The notes below the pieces were generated by a model. It worked only from the letters and a program-made list of their open reading frames with translations. It was not told the DNA's origin and did not search any database. DNA of 64,000 nt, from assembly GCA_964521085.1 (NCBI GenBank), contig CAZFPL010000003.1, forward strand, positions 62,001-126,000, in the 5' to 3' direction. This document shows positions 44,947-54,552 of this stretch, piece by piece; within the stretch, counting starts at the first letter, position 1, and every line of letters begins with the position of its first letter. The translations under genes and the position numbers were made by a program. Source of the stretch: JAFGKK01 sp964521085 (GTDB lineage: Bacteria; Chloroflexota; Anaerolineae; Anaerolineales; RBG-16-64-43).

Positions 44947-45893
44947 TATCCTCCAAAGAACATCTTTCCGACAGGCGACGTGAAGAGGATCAATCCTGCA
45001 GGACCCAGAAGGACGATCAGAATGGACGGGAAGATCAGGAAAACCAGAGGGATCATCATCTTGACGGGGGCCTGCCGGGCTTTCTCCTCGGCGCGCTGCC
45101 TCCGGCGCAAACGCATTTGGTCGGCCTGAATCCGCAACACCCGTGACATGCTGACACCCAATTGCTCGGATTGGATCACGGCCGCAACAAAACTTGTCAT
45201 CTCCGAGATGCCCACCCGCTCGGACATGTCCCGCAGCGCATCGCGGCGCAGTTTCCCAAGGCGGATTTCCTGGATAACCCGTCCGAAAGCGGCCCCCAAT
45301 TCATTCTCCCACTCTTCGGTCACTTTCGACATGGCGGAATCGAAACCTAGGCCGGCCTCCACGCAGATGGTCAGAAGGTCCAATGCGTCGGGCATTGCCT
45401 TGCGGACGTTTTCCTGCCGGCGGCTGATCTTGCTGTCCAGGTACAAACGGGGAAAGAAATATCCGAAGACGATACCAAACAGCACCAAGCCGATGGAAAG
45501 GTACCATTGGGGTCGCCAAGTTCCGAAAAGGAATAGGAACGTCAGCAGACCGCCGAATACGAGGGCGAATACAATCTGCAGGGACCAATACACCGGGGCT
45601 TCGATTCCCCAGGGGTTTCCCGCCAAATCCAATTTTCTCTGGATGGTTTGAATGTTGGCGGCCGGTGTGAACCGGACGATCAGGTCGCTGACCCCTTTCA
45701 GGATGGGGAGGATCACCCGTTCATGGAAAGGCTGCTGTAATTCGATTTCCTCGAGGGTGATCGGGACTTCCCGCCCGGCGTATTCCGACAGCCGTGCGTC
45801 CAAAGGCGTTTGATCCTTCGGCATCTTTATGGCCGCGTACACCAACACGGCGGCGCCGATTACCACAATCCCGATAAAAATCGCGACTATCAT
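44946..45893 (-). CDS. tadC: Tad secretion inner-membrane protein TadC
   Basis: 315 aa. Type II secretion F-domain protein: TM at residues 5-25, then RRQENVRKAMPDALDLLTICVEAGLGFDSAMSKVTEEW, EIRLGKLRRDALRDMSERVGISEMTSFVAAVIQSEQLGVS and C-terminal TM pair (MIPLVFLIFPSILIVLLGP). Forms the inner-membrane platform with TadB for Flp-pilus assembly. AAGGA six bases before ATG. 10 bp downstream of tadB. Confidence 0.94.
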   Translation of the reverse strand: MIVAIFIGIVVIGAAVLVYAAIKMPKDQTPLDARLSEYAGREVPITLEEIELQQPFHERVILPILKGVSDLIVRFTPAANIQTIQRKLDLAGNPWGIEAPVYWSLQIVFALVFGGLLTFLFLFGTWRPQWYLSIGLVLFGIVFGYFFPRLYLDSKISRRQENVRKAMPDALDLLTICVEAGLGFDSAMSKVTEEWENELGAAFGRVIQEIRLGKLRRDALRDMSERVGISEMTSFVAAVIQSEQLGVSMSRVLRIQADQMRLRRRQRAEEKARQAPVKMMIPLVFLIFPSILIVLLGPAGLILFTSPVGKMFFGG

Positions 45894-45903
45894 CCCTGTT
45901 CCT

Positions 45904-46869
45904 TTATATCTCGATCTCCACGATTTTTCGTACGGCTATGAAACCTATAGCAATCAAAACCAACCCGCAAACGAACATCGGAATTCCGCAAGCGCGGGAT
46001 TCCGGTGCGAAAAACTTGCCGATATACCCCGGATTGTATAAATACAGAAAGCCGCCCAGCGCGAACGGCAGAAATCCGATCAGGTAGCCCGTGATGGATT
46101 GCTGTGCCGTCAGCACGCGAATCTCGCCCTTGATCCGGACCCTCTCCCGGATGGTGTGGGATATGGTATCCAGGATTTCCGCCAAGTTGCCGCCGACTTC
46201 CCGCTGGATGTTGATGGCGGTGATGATGAGTTTGAGATCCGGGCTGTTCATCCGCCGGAGAAGGTTATCGAGGGCCGTATCCAGGGTTAACCCGATCTGA
46301 ACTTCCTGCACTACGCGGCGGATCTCCACGCATGTGGGAGCCGGCATTTCCTTGGATACGGATTCCAAAGCCTGGATTACGGAATAACCGGCACGAAGGC
46401 TGTTAACGGTCAAGTTCAGCATGTCCGCCATCTGGTTTTCGAAGGTATGCAGGCGTCCGCTTTGTTTTTGCTTCACATAAAATCCGGGAAGAAAAAATCC
46501 GATCAGGGCGCCGACAGGCGCAAGGAAGATGTTTTGAAAGAGGAAAAAGGCGGCTGCACCCATCCCGATGCAGGCGATGATGATCAGGGCGATGTATTCC
46601 GTCGGACGGAGTTTTAAATCCGCCCGGGCAATGTCCTTCGAGATGCCCTCAAACCAATCCGATTTTGAAAAGGATCTGTCGAGGTAATCCGCGAGCGGGC
46701 TGCTTTTCGGCTTTTCCTCTTTGGCGGTTTCGGTTTCTGTGGTAGCGGTAAATTCCGTATAGCGGCTGAGCCGTTCTTCCACCGAGGAATCGCCGGAACC
46801 CAGAAAGGCGAAAACCAGCAGTCCGACGGCGATGGCGACGAAGATGATCGAGATCAATGTTGGAGACAT
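45904..46869 (-). CDS. tadB: Tad secretion inner-membrane protein TadB
   Basis: 321 aa from ATG 46869 (MSPTLISIIFVAIAV); a longer upstream frame overlaps tadA and is rejected. TM near the N-terminus, two central TMs (LIIIACIGMGAAAFFLFQNIFLAPVGALIGFFLP), then the F domain FENQMADMLNLTVNSLRAGYSVIQALESVSKEMPAP and a C-terminal TM pair. Partner of TadC. Follows tadA by 19 bp. Confidence 0.94.
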   Translation of the reverse strand: MSPTLISIIFVAIAVGLLVFAFLGSGDSSVEERLSRYTEFTATTETETAKEEKPKSSPLADYLDRSFSKSDWFEGISKDIARADLKLRPTEYIALIIIACIGMGAAAFFLFQNIFLAPVGALIGFFLPGFYVKQKQSGRLHTFENQMADMLNLTVNSLRAGYSVIQALESVSKEMPAPTCVEIRRVVQEVQIGLTLDTALDNLLRRMNSPDLKLIITAINIQREVGGNLAEILDTISHTIRERVRIKGEIRVLTAQQSITGYLIGFLPFALGGFLYLYNPGYIGKFFAPESRACGIPMFVCGLVLIAIGFIAVRKIVEIEI

Positions 46870-46888
46870 GGGAGCACCCCGGGTAAGA

Positions 46889-48292
46889 TCAATACCGCAT
46901 TCTTTCCCCAATTCCAAAGACGGACGCCGGCAAATGAATACCGGATGCCTCGATGCGATCCATGAATTTCGGACGCAATCCCGTGGGCCGCAATCGTCCC
47001 ACCACCCTGCCCGCTTCGATCCCGGTCTGTTCAAAGACAAACAGGTCCGTCATGGTGATGACATCCCCCTCCATCCCCTGCACTTCCGTGATGTAGGTGA
47101 CATGGCGGGATCCATCGCGAAGGCGTTCCTGATGCACGATCATGTTGATGGCCGAGGCGATCTGCTCGCGGATGGCGCGCGAGGGAAGGTCCATTCCCGC
47201 CATCATGACCATGGTTTCCAGACGCGAGAGGGTATCCCGCGGGCTGTTGGAGTGGAGCGTGGTCATGGAACCGTCATGGCCGGTGTTCATCGCCTGCAGC
47301 ATGTCCAAGGCCGCTTCATCGCGGACCTCTCCTACGACGATCCGTTCAGGGCGCATCCGCAACGCGTTGACCACCAGATCGCGGATGGTGACTTCTCCTC
47401 GTCCCTCGATATTGGCCGGGCGCGATTCTAGGGAGACGACGTGTTCCTGGCGGAGCTGAAGCTCTGCGGCGTTTTCGATGGTGATAATCCGCTCGTCGGA
47501 GGGGATGAATTGGGAAAGGATGTTGAGCAGAGTGGTTTTTCCGGAACCGGTACCGCCGGAGATGACGATATTCAACCGGGCGATGACGCAGGCTTTGAGA
47601 AATTCGACCGCTTCCGCCGTGATGGTGCCAAAACTGATCAGATTCTCGATCGTAATCGGGATCTTGGCGAATTTTCGGATGGTGAGGATGGGGCCAACCA
47701 GCGAAATGGGGGGAATCACCGCATTGACGCGGGATCCATCGGGAAGGCGGGCGTCGACGTAGGGGCTCGACTCGTCGATGCGCCGGCCAAGGGGAGAGAC
47801 GATCCGGTCTATGATCCGCATCACATGATCGTCGCTTTCGAAACTCACCGGAACCCGTTCGAGTTTCCCTTTTCGCTCGATAAATACATTCTTCGAGCCG
47901 TTTACCATGATTTCCGTAACGGCCTCATCGGCCAGGAGGGGTTCCAACGGGCCGAATCCCAGAATTTCCGCCACGATCGCTTCGAACAGCCGTTTCTTTT
48001 CTGCTCGAGAGAGGGCAATGGCCTCTTCCGCGAGGATGTTTTCGAATAACTCTTCGATCGTCCGGCGGACTTCCGCCGTCCGGCCGACATCCATGGAGGG
48101 GTCCAGCTCGCCGAGGAGTTTATTTTGGACGCGTGTTTTCAGGTCGAAATACGCATCCCGGGTTCCCCCCGCCTGGGCGGGGGATTGAGCGGCAGGCCGG
48201 CGCGAGCGCAATTCTGCAAGACGCGACGCGCTGAGATCCTCCTGCTGTGGAGTCTGCGATTGACCTTGTTCGATCCTTCTAAGTAGCGACAC
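46889..48292 (-). CDS. tadA: Tad secretion ATPase TadA/CpaF
   Basis: 467 aa. Secretion AAA ATPase of the VirB11/PilT class that powers pilus assembly. Walker A ISGGTGSGKTTLLNIL, Asp box ITIENAAELQL, Walker B RPERIVVGEVRDEAALDMLQAMNTGH and His box TTLHSNSPRDTLSRLETM. N-terminal 60 residues are Gln/Arg/Ala rich, then the usual N-terminal helical domain. GTG start, with AGGAAG eight bases ahead. Spacing to tadZ and tadB is short; all belong to one operon. Confidence 0.96.
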   Translation of the reverse strand: MSLLRRIEQGQSQTPQQEDLSASRLAELRSRRPAAQSPAQAGGTRDAYFDLKTRVQNKLLGELDPSMDVGRTAEVRRTIEELFENILAEEAIALSRAEKKRLFEAIVAEILGFGPLEPLLADEAVTEIMVNGSKNVFIERKGKLERVPVSFESDDHVMRIIDRIVSPLGRRIDESSPYVDARLPDGSRVNAVIPPISLVGPILTIRKFAKIPITIENLISFGTITAEAVEFLKACVIARLNIVISGGTGSGKTTLLNILSQFIPSDERIITIENAAELQLRQEHVVSLESRPANIEGRGEVTIRDLVVNALRMRPERIVVGEVRDEAALDMLQAMNTGHDGSMTTLHSNSPRDTLSRLETMVMMAGMDLPSRAIREQIASAINMIVHQERLRDGSRHVTYITEVQGMEGDVITMTDLFVFEQTGIEAGRVVGRLRPTGLRPKFMDRIEASGIHLPASVFGIGERMRY

Positions 48293-48331
48293 TGTGCAAC
48301 TTCCTTTCTACAGGAAGATCGGTTCTTCGGA

Positions 48332-49573
48332 TCACCGGACTTTGGCGGCCGCAGCCGGTTTTTCCCCCGCTTGGCCGGCTTGCGCAATCTCCGCCAATCG
48401 GGCTTTTACGGCTTGAGCCATTTCCAGAATGGAACGGGCAATGGGTTTTGTCCGGTCTCCCAGAATAAACGGCTCCCCGTTGTTCGTGGACAGGGGTACG
48501 ACGCGATCGTCCAGGGGAATTTGGGCAATGATCGGCTGTTTCAACAGGTCCGCCACTTTTTCGGCGGAAATTCCAAAACGCTTATCCATGCGGTTCATGA
48601 TCAGGACAATCTTCTGCGGAGTGAGGTTCAGCGCCTCTCCAAGATCGAAGAACATTCGCAGATTCTTAATGGTCGGAAGATCGGGAGCCCCGATCAGGAC
48701 GACCACATCGCTGGCATCGATCGCCCCGATGGTGGACTCGTTGAGCGCAGAGGAAGTATCGACCACGACATATTGGAAAACCGAAGACAAATAGCGGATT
48801 ACTTTGCTGATTTGTGCGCCCTGAACGGCTTCCGCCTGTTCCGGCCTGGCCGGAGCGGCGATCACTTTCATCCCGGAAGGATGGTGGATTGCGATGCGCT
48901 CCACGAGTTCGGTATCCAATTCGCTCGATTGTTCCACCAGGTCGAGCAGGCTGTTTCGGGTTTGAAGGTTCAAACAGGCTGCGACGTCGCCGAATTGGAG
49001 GGCGGCATCCACAATCACCACCGGGGTATCCTCGGTGTGCAAGCAAAGCGCCAGGTTGGTCGCCACCATGGTTCGGCCCACACCACCCCGGGGGCTGTAC
49101 ACAACGATGACCTTGCCGTGCAGGGCATGCGTGGAAGAAACACTGATCGGCGCGCCGCCGGGTGTCTGCGCCACCGGCATGACGATGGTCTGGGTCAGAG
49201 CCCGCTGCCCCACTTTGCGGATTGTGCTTACCAACTCATCGGCGGAAGGCGGCTTGGGGAGAAAATCCCGCGCTCCGGCCAGCATGGCCCGGCGCATATA
49301 ATCGGGCTCATTTTGGACGGAGAGAATTACGATTTGCGTGTTGGGAAGCTCTTTCAGCAGCGCTTCGGTCGCCGAAATGCCGTCCATGTCCGGCATGTTA
49401 ATGTCCATAATGACGACATGCGGCGTGGTGTCCCGCGCAAGGGAAAGGGCTTCTTTGCCGGTTCGTGCTCCCCCCACGACCTCCATATCCCGTTCGAATT
49501 GCAACAGGCGCCGGATATTTTCCCGGGTTTCGGCGATATCGTCGACGATGAGAACGCGAATCTTATCGGCCAC
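48332..49573 (-). CDS. tadZ: TadZ/CpaE-like protein: receiver domain plus ParA-like ATPase
   Basis: 413 aa. Residues 1-120 are a receiver with the phospho-Asp kept (VLIVDD; HVVIMDINMPDMDG; ILSVQ; DFLPKP). Residues about 150-390 are a MinD/ParA-like domain for pilus localisation: VIVVYSPRGGVGRTMVATNLAL, VVIVDAALQFGDVA, VVVDTSSALNE. The first motif is a deviant Walker A: both usual lysines (KGGxGKT) are Arg. GTG start six bases after the cpaB stop. A polar hub in Caulobacter's CpaE; its role here is inferred. Confidence 0.9.
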   Translation of the reverse strand: MADKIRVLIVDDIAETRENIRRLLQFERDMEVVGGARTGKEALSLARDTTPHVVIMDINMPDMDGISATEALLKELPNTQIVILSVQNEPDYMRRAMLAGARDFLPKPPSADELVSTIRKVGQRALTQTIVMPVAQTPGGAPISVSSTHALHGKVIVVYSPRGGVGRTMVATNLALCLHTEDTPVVIVDAALQFGDVAACLNLQTRNSLLDLVEQSSELDTELVERIAIHHPSGMKVIAAPARPEQAEAVQGAQISKVIRYLSSVFQYVVVDTSSALNESTIGAIDASDVVVLIGAPDLPTIKNLRMFFDLGEALNLTPQKIVLIMNRMDKRFGISAEKVADLLKQPIIAQIPLDDRVVPLSTNNGEPFILGDRTKPIARSILEMAQAVKARLAEIAQAGQAGEKPAAAAKVR

Positions 49574-49579
49574 CGGCTT

Positions 49580-50614
49580 CTACCTTATTTGTACGTCGTT
49601 TCCCAGCACAAAGCTAAACGGAGTGTCGATCCGCGGTACCGTTCCATAGGACAGGTTGGGCGGAAGGTCGATCTTGAAGACGTCCATGAGGCGCTTCAAA
49701 TCCATCGATGGAACGCTGATCACCGTCGTGTCTCCTGCGGATCGCAGCGCATAGGTCAGGTCTGCGTAGAGCCGCATTACGAAATTGATGGCCAACGCCT
49801 CTTCCGGAGTCACTTCCACAACCAGAATGTCGGGATTGGCGGTCGTCACTGTGGTCTTTGAGGAGGTCGTCTCTCCCGCAACGGGAGTGGTGATGGGGAC
49901 CGTTTTGGTCACTGTGCCGACGTTCAAAACCCGCGCATCCTGGACAAGAATGGCGCTTACCAGGCGCGGACGCTGGGATTCAATGGGATAGTAATAGGTC
50001 GCCAGGAATACATCGCTTAGGGGGGATTCCTTGAAGATGCGGCCGGCTTGGGTTTGCAGGAATGTGACTTTTCCGTCCGCATCGATGCCGACCAGCAGCA
50101 TGTTGTTCGGCAGGTCGGACTGAAAACCCGCGTCGATGTTGATATACAGCAACGAGGCGATGATCATGATGTGATCCCCATCGCCGATCGCGTAGGCGAC
50201 GCCGGAAAGCCGGTTCATGGGAACCGCAATCGCCACTTTGCCGGGTTTGATTTTCAATGCGGTGGAGGAAGCTGTATCGGAAACCAGGGCACCGCTTTCC
50301 ACGACCTGGGAGGAAAAGATCGGTTCGCCGCGGCGAAGGTCTATGCGCGCCCGCTTCCCGACCACAGCGGCTTTATCGGTGATAAGCCCCGGCAACGGAA
50401 AATCCCTAGGCCAAGGACCCGCCACCACACTGTCATCGGTGATGGTGGAACCTGCGGGTATGTCTTGTGCGATAAAGATGATGTTATAGGGGGCGAGTTC
50501 AGGGGTTGGTGTGGGTTTGCTTGTACCGGGCATCCCAAATTGGAAAACGATGTATACCACCCCGGCAACGACAAAAACTATCAAAGCTAAGATGAGGAAC
50601 ATCCTTCGTCTCAT
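49580..50614 (-). CDS. cpaB: Flp pilus assembly protein CpaB/RcpC
   Basis: 344 aa. TM at residues 5-25, a short Pro/Thr linker, then a SAF domain (IIFIAQDIPAGSTITDDSVVAGPWP near 45-70) with GKRARIDLRRGEPIFSSQVV, then VAIAVPMNRLSGVAYAIGDGDHIMIIASLLY, the RcpC domain. Periplasmic/external component of the Tad machine, first gene of the operon. GGGAGG five bases before ATG. Promoter elements lie at 50653-50680. Confidence 0.95.
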   Translation of the reverse strand: MRRRMFLILALIVFVVAGVVYIVFQFGMPGTSKPTPTPELAPYNIIFIAQDIPAGSTITDDSVVAGPWPRDFPLPGLITDKAAVVGKRARIDLRRGEPIFSSQVVESGALVSDTASSTALKIKPGKVAIAVPMNRLSGVAYAIGDGDHIMIIASLLYINIDAGFQSDLPNNMLLVGIDADGKVTFLQTQAGRIFKESPLSDVFLATYYYPIESQRPRLVSAILVQDARVLNVGTVTKTVPITTPVAGETTSSKTTVTTANPDILVVEVTPEEALAINFVMRLYADLTYALRSAGDTTVISVPSMDLKRLMDVFKIDLPPNLSYGTVPRIDTPFSFVLGNDVQIR

Positions 50615-50652
50615 TTGGACCTCCCGGTGGGAAAAGGCACCGAATGTTTGCT

Positions 50653-50680
50653 ATCATACTAATAATATGACAAAAGTCAA
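50653..50680 (-). promoter_or_regulatory. promoter of the cpaB-tad operon
   Basis: On the minus strand, TTGACT (50675-50680), 16-bp spacer, TATGAT (50653-50658), about 40 bp before the cpaB ATG. Confidence 0.65.
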
Positions 50681-51190
50681 GGAGAGGAGTAAAAAAACAG
50701 TATATTTTTCAAATTAGGATAATATTACTCCAAATATATATTGTGTCTCAATTTTCGAGACTCCATTCGTTGATAAGTGAATAAAAACGGTTGTTTGGAT
50801 GCCGGTGATGGTCCGGCCGAATAGGTTGTCGAAACCTGGACCGGGAACGGAAAGGAGAAGGATGATTTGAATGGCAACGAAAACCAGGATCGATGCGTAT
50901 TCGACGATTATTTTACCGGCATTGTTCGCAATTTCAAATTACTTGCTTAAAAATTGTCCAGTACTTCTCTTTTCGGTGCGGATGTTTTTTCGAAGCCATT
51001 GACTATAGTACTAGTCCTTCGGCGAAATTCCAACCATTGTCCTCGGTATTGCTATCAGCATCCAATTCACAGCCACGGGGAATAAAAAAAGGCGTTCGGG
51101 CATCTGCTTTTTCGGATTAACGAAGAGTGTGTAAATTTCTTATTAATATTTTAATGAGAGCCCATCCGAAACGGATAATCCGACGAAAGG
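50681..51190. other. AT-rich spacer between the kinase gene and the tad operon
   Basis: About 510 bp without a convincing gene and clearly more AT-rich than its surroundings. A small open frame at 50871-51002 on the plus strand (43 aa, hydrophobic, start MATKTRIDAYS) has AAGGA eight bases upstream and could be real, but has no recognisable family. No pilin (Flp) signature was found here. Confidence 0.5.
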
Positions 51191-52243
51191 CTATTCACCG
51201 GCTGGAAGTTCGATAAGAGTATACGTCCCTTGCCCCGCCTGGGCGGTGTAATCGTACGTTCCCCCGAGCATTTCGATTCTTTCTCGCAGCGCCCCCAATC
51301 CGTGCGGGTCTTCTTCGCCGCTTGATTTTTCCTCCAGGATTTTTCCATCATGTTCCAGTATTGCTTTCACCCTCGTGTCGTCAATGTCCAGAGTCACTTT
51401 GATCTTGCTGGCCTGCCCCTCGTCCCGGGCCAATCCTACCAATTCTTGTATCGCGCGAAAAAGCGCAACCTCGATATGGTTGGGCATCCGGCGCTCGGTT
51501 CCGGTAAAGGTGAAGATGATCTCCTGTTGACCCTGCTCCTTGAAATTATCCAGATACCGGCGCAGGGTGGGAACCACCCCCAGATCGTCCAGCATCATCG
51601 GCCGCAGATCGAAGATGTAATTCCGCACCCTCTGGAAAGCGGAGTTGGCGGAGGTTTTCAGGTTGGCCAGCTCTTCCTTGGCCCGGATCGGATCGATCTC
51701 GAACAGCCGGGCGGCGATTTCCGCCTGGAGGATGAAATTGGAGAGGACTTGCGCGGGGCCGTCGTGCATCTGGCGCGATAATCGTTTGCGCTCTTCTTCC
51801 TGCGCCTCCACCACCCGGACGACGACGGATTTCGGAGCCGGGCCGGTGGCCGCCTCCGGCTGGTTGATCCGCAGCGTCTCGTGTATTTTTTCAAGAAATT
51901 TCCCGAATTGGTCGAGGACGCCTTGCTGCGCCTGCAGCCTCTCCAGCTGGCCGCTCATGGCGAACAACCGCTGTTGTGTGTCCATCGAGGATTCGAACGC
52001 TTTGCGGATGTCTTCGCGGGGAACCGAATCAAAGGAGGATTGGATCTGCTTGAGCCGCATGGCCTCGGAGGCCTGCCGCATTTTCATCTTTTCCACTTCG
52101 CTTCGGCTTTGATCGATGAGTGACCGGAGTTCTTTCGATTGGATCTTGATCTCGTCCATCTGCGACCCGATGAAGGGAATCAGTTCTTCGATGGAGAGTG
52201 TTTCTTTCTCCAGATTCGCGGGAGCTTGGGGCGCATTCGTCAT
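51191..52243 (-). CDS. soluble sensor histidine kinase, DegS/HisKA_3 type
   Basis: 350 aa with no TM helix, so cytoplasmic. Residues 30-140 are strongly coiled coil (IKIQSKELRSLIDQSRSEVEKMKMRQ). The HisKA_3 H-box is EEERKRLSRQMHDGPAQVLSN near residue 155; the N/G-box HATPase part follows (ELVGLARDEGQASKIKV; DPHGLGALRERIEMLGG). Resembles DegS. The response-regulator gene ends 13 bp upstream, so the pair is a two-component system. What it senses is unknown. Confidence 0.92.
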   Translation of the reverse strand: MTNAPQAPANLEKETLSIEELIPFIGSQMDEIKIQSKELRSLIDQSRSEVEKMKMRQASEAMRLKQIQSSFDSVPREDIRKAFESSMDTQQRLFAMSGQLERLQAQQGVLDQFGKFLEKIHETLRINQPEAATGPAPKSVVVRVVEAQEEERKRLSRQMHDGPAQVLSNFILQAEIAARLFEIDPIRAKEELANLKTSANSAFQRVRNYIFDLRPMMLDDLGVVPTLRRYLDNFKEQGQQEIIFTFTGTERRMPNHIEVALFRAIQELVGLARDEGQASKIKVTLDIDDTRVKAILEHDGKILEEKSSGEEDPHGLGALRERIEMLGGTYDYTAQAGQGTYTLIELPAGE

Positions 52244-52256
52244 ATGCTGGTCCTAA

Positions 52257-52982
52257 TTATTCCTCTTTGGGAAGCGAAAAGGACGGGGGTTCCGACGTTT
52301 CGTTTCCTTCCGGAAGGCGGATCCACCCATGTTTTAACGCGTACACCACGGCTTGAGTCCGGTCGCTGGCGCCTATTTTCCGAAGCAGCGAGGTAAGATG
52401 ATTCTTTACCGTCTGCTCGCTGATTCCCAACAGGTACCCGATTTGCTTGTTGGTTAATCCACGGGCGACAAGGTTTAAAATTTCGGATTCTCGCTGTGTC
52501 AGCGGGGCAAACAGGTCCTCGGAGGATGCTTCCGTTTTAAGTCCGGCCATCTGATCGTCCAGCCAAGCCTGTTTTTCCTTGGCATCCATGATCTGGCCTT
52601 CATACACCCATTTACCGGAGGCAACCACGCGGATGATCTCCGCGAGTTGTTCGTGCTCAATATCTTTGGAGCAATAGGCATGGGCTCCCGCCCGGAAGGC
52701 ATGCAGCGGTTGTTCGGAATCCGTGTACCCCGTCAGGAGGATGATTTTGACGTCCGGCATTTCGGATCCCACACGCCGGGCGATCTGCAGTCCATTCTCA
52801 TCCGGAAGATTGACGTCGAGAATCGCCACATCCGGATGGGTGTTGCGCAGGAGATCCAGTCCGTCGTGTCCGTTTCCGGCTTCGCCGACGATCGTCAGAT
52901 CCGCAAAGGAGGTGATGGCCTTCTTGACGCCCTCGCGGTACAAAGGATGGTCGTCGATGAGTACGATTCTAATTCCGGTCAT
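52257..52982 (-). CDS. NarL/LuxR-family response regulator
   Basis: 241 aa from ATG 52982 (MTGIRIVLIDDHPLYREGV); an upstream open stretch is non-homologous and rejected. Receiver: acidic pair LIDDHP, phospho-Asp in VAILDVNLPDENG near residue 55, switch Thr in LLTGY, Lys in AYCSKDI. A 20-residue linker with YEGQIMDAKEKQ, then LuxR HTH LTQRESEILNLVARGLTNKQIGYLLGISEQTVKNHLTSL. Lies between the kinase and the upstream glycosyltransferase-like gene, 83 bp after the latter. Confidence 0.95.
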   Translation of the reverse strand: MTGIRIVLIDDHPLYREGVKKAITSFADLTIVGEAGNGHDGLDLLRNTHPDVAILDVNLPDENGLQIARRVGSEMPDVKIILLTGYTDSEQPLHAFRAGAHAYCSKDIEHEQLAEIIRVVASGKWVYEGQIMDAKEKQAWLDDQMAGLKTEASSEDLFAPLTQRESEILNLVARGLTNKQIGYLLGISEQTVKNHLTSLLRKIGASDRTQAVVYALKHGWIRLPEGNETSEPPSFSLPKEE

Positions 52983-53064
52983 TCGATTCCTCGAAAGTAG
53001 TATAGCATTACCGGTTTTCCTTGGCAAACAGAGAACAGAATCTGCGCCCTCCCCCTTCGGCGGA

Positions 53065-54552
53065 TCACCACGTGCATCCGATTCGCCAATCGTAGAGGAG
53101 GGTTCGGCGTCCCGCTTCCGCCGGGGAAGGACCGCCGGGGAACTCCGCCATGGGGACACATCGGGTTAATTCATCGGGATAGAAATCCGGCATGGTCATA
53201 AGCAGGTCGGCGTCTTTCTGCCCGAGGTATTCCCGGAGTGTGACTCTCCCCGCCAGGAGTTCCACGGCGTTCAAATCGGTCACTCCCCCCAGATCGATGA
53301 TGCGCCGCCCGCCGAAAAAGCCGAGTGCCCCGATATCATGGGCGGCCACCACCGTCTCCGGCGGGGTGTTATCGCGGATCCAAAGCGAGACCGAAACCAT
53401 TTCCGAGTCGATGATTTTCACATCCCCGGCGAATTGGCCGGCGCCGATCCAAAGGAAGATCATGGTCAGCAGGACGGCGCTTGCCCATAAGGCCCGCACG
53501 ACGATCCGGGGCGCCATCGCGGAAAGAAATCGCCTTCGAAGCAGGGAATAGCCGTACACTCCATACGCCATCAGGACCGGCAGGATGGGGATGAAGTAGC
53601 GTCCGTGCTGATACGTGGCGGGCAATTGAACGGCGTAGAGGGCCAGGTGGGCAAGCGCCCAGAGAAACGGCAACCCCCATAACAGCTTTCGGTCGCGGGC
53701 CAGGAACACCAATGCGACGGGCAGGAAAAGGACCAGTACGGCAAGCGGCCCCGCCAGAAGCGGGATCCACGGTTGCACCAGGCGAATAAAAATATTGGTC
53801 GAGGTTAATACCGCGTACTCCGTGGTTTTAACAAAAAAAGTATTCGGTAGAAACCGCCCGTTTAATTGATATTCAAACATCCCATACAGGAAGATCGGCG
53901 ATAAAACCCCCAATAGAAAACTTGCCGCTTTCCCCGCGGAGATCGGCCGCCACTGCAGGATGGCCGCCAATACCGTCATCGCCGTAAGGAGAACGGCTTC
54001 CGGCCGAATCCAGATGCCAAGGCCTGATATCACACCCAGGGCGACGATCCGGGGCGGAAAACGGCCTTCCATTCCCCTCCGGGAATCCAAAGGAAAGAAC
54101 AAGAAGAAGACCGTGGAAACCCAGGCGCAATAAAGGATGGTTTCCATCCCGGAAAGAGCGGCCCACAGGAGATGCCATTCTCCAAGGCAAAAGAAGAATG
54201 TAAAACGGGATGCACCGCTGTCGATCTTTCGAATCCAGAGCATGATCAAGGCGGCATTCGCAAGCAGAAGGAAAACGCCCAGTCCATAACTCCAAACAAC
54301 AGGCGGGAGGTGGAACCAGAAGGAGGGGACCTGCAAAAGCGTCCACAAAGGGGAAGTGGATCCTGCGGTCGGCGGTCCGCCGGCGTAGGACCATCCCTGC
54401 CCGCTTGCCAGGGACCGGGCATACGTCTGATGGATCCAGGCATCGTCCAGAGGGAAACCCGATACTCCGTCCGCCTGTTCCCGGATAAGGAAAAGCGCCG
54501 GCCCCATCAGCCAAACGCACAACCATCCCGCAGAGAGTAAAATTTTTTTCAC
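53065..54552 (-). CDS. multi-TM glycosyltransferase-like protein 1 (GT39-like)
   Basis: 495 aa with roughly ten TM helices. The loop after TM1 reads FPLDDAWIHQTYARSLASGQGW, an acidic DD-W signature typical of GT-C enzymes such as PMT/ArnT that take polyprenyl-phosphate sugars. The C-terminal globular part holds SVSLWIRDNTPPETVVAAHDIGALGF and a disclosure-like DLNAVELL. GTG start overlaps the previous stop (GTGA). Third in the run of four similar genes. Donor and acceptor unknown. Confidence 0.75.
   Translation of the reverse strand: MKKILLSAGWLCVWLMGPALFLIREQADGVSGFPLDDAWIHQTYARSLASGQGWSYAGGPPTAGSTSPLWTLLQVPSFWFHLPPVVWSYGLGVFLLLANAALIMLWIRKIDSGASRFTFFFCLGEWHLLWAALSGMETILYCAWVSTVFFLFFPLDSRRGMEGRFPPRIVALGVISGLGIWIRPEAVLLTAMTVLAAILQWRPISAGKAASFLLGVLSPIFLYGMFEYQLNGRFLPNTFFVKTTEYAVLTSTNIFIRLVQPWIPLLAGPLAVLVLFLPVALVFLARDRKLLWGLPFLWALAHLALYAVQLPATYQHGRYFIPILPVLMAYGVYGYSLLRRRFLSAMAPRIVVRALWASAVLLTMIFLWIGAGQFAGDVKIIDSEMVSVSLWIRDNTPPETVVAAHDIGALGFFGGRRIIDLGGVTDLNAVELLAGRVTLREYLGQKDADLLMTMPDFYPDELTRCVPMAEFPGGPSPAEAGRRTLLYDWRIGCTW

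Noticed and set aside
50681..51190. Flp pilin gene upstream of the tad operon
   Set aside because: No EYGLIA/E-type pilin motif found in the AT-rich spacer; pilin must lie elsewhere.
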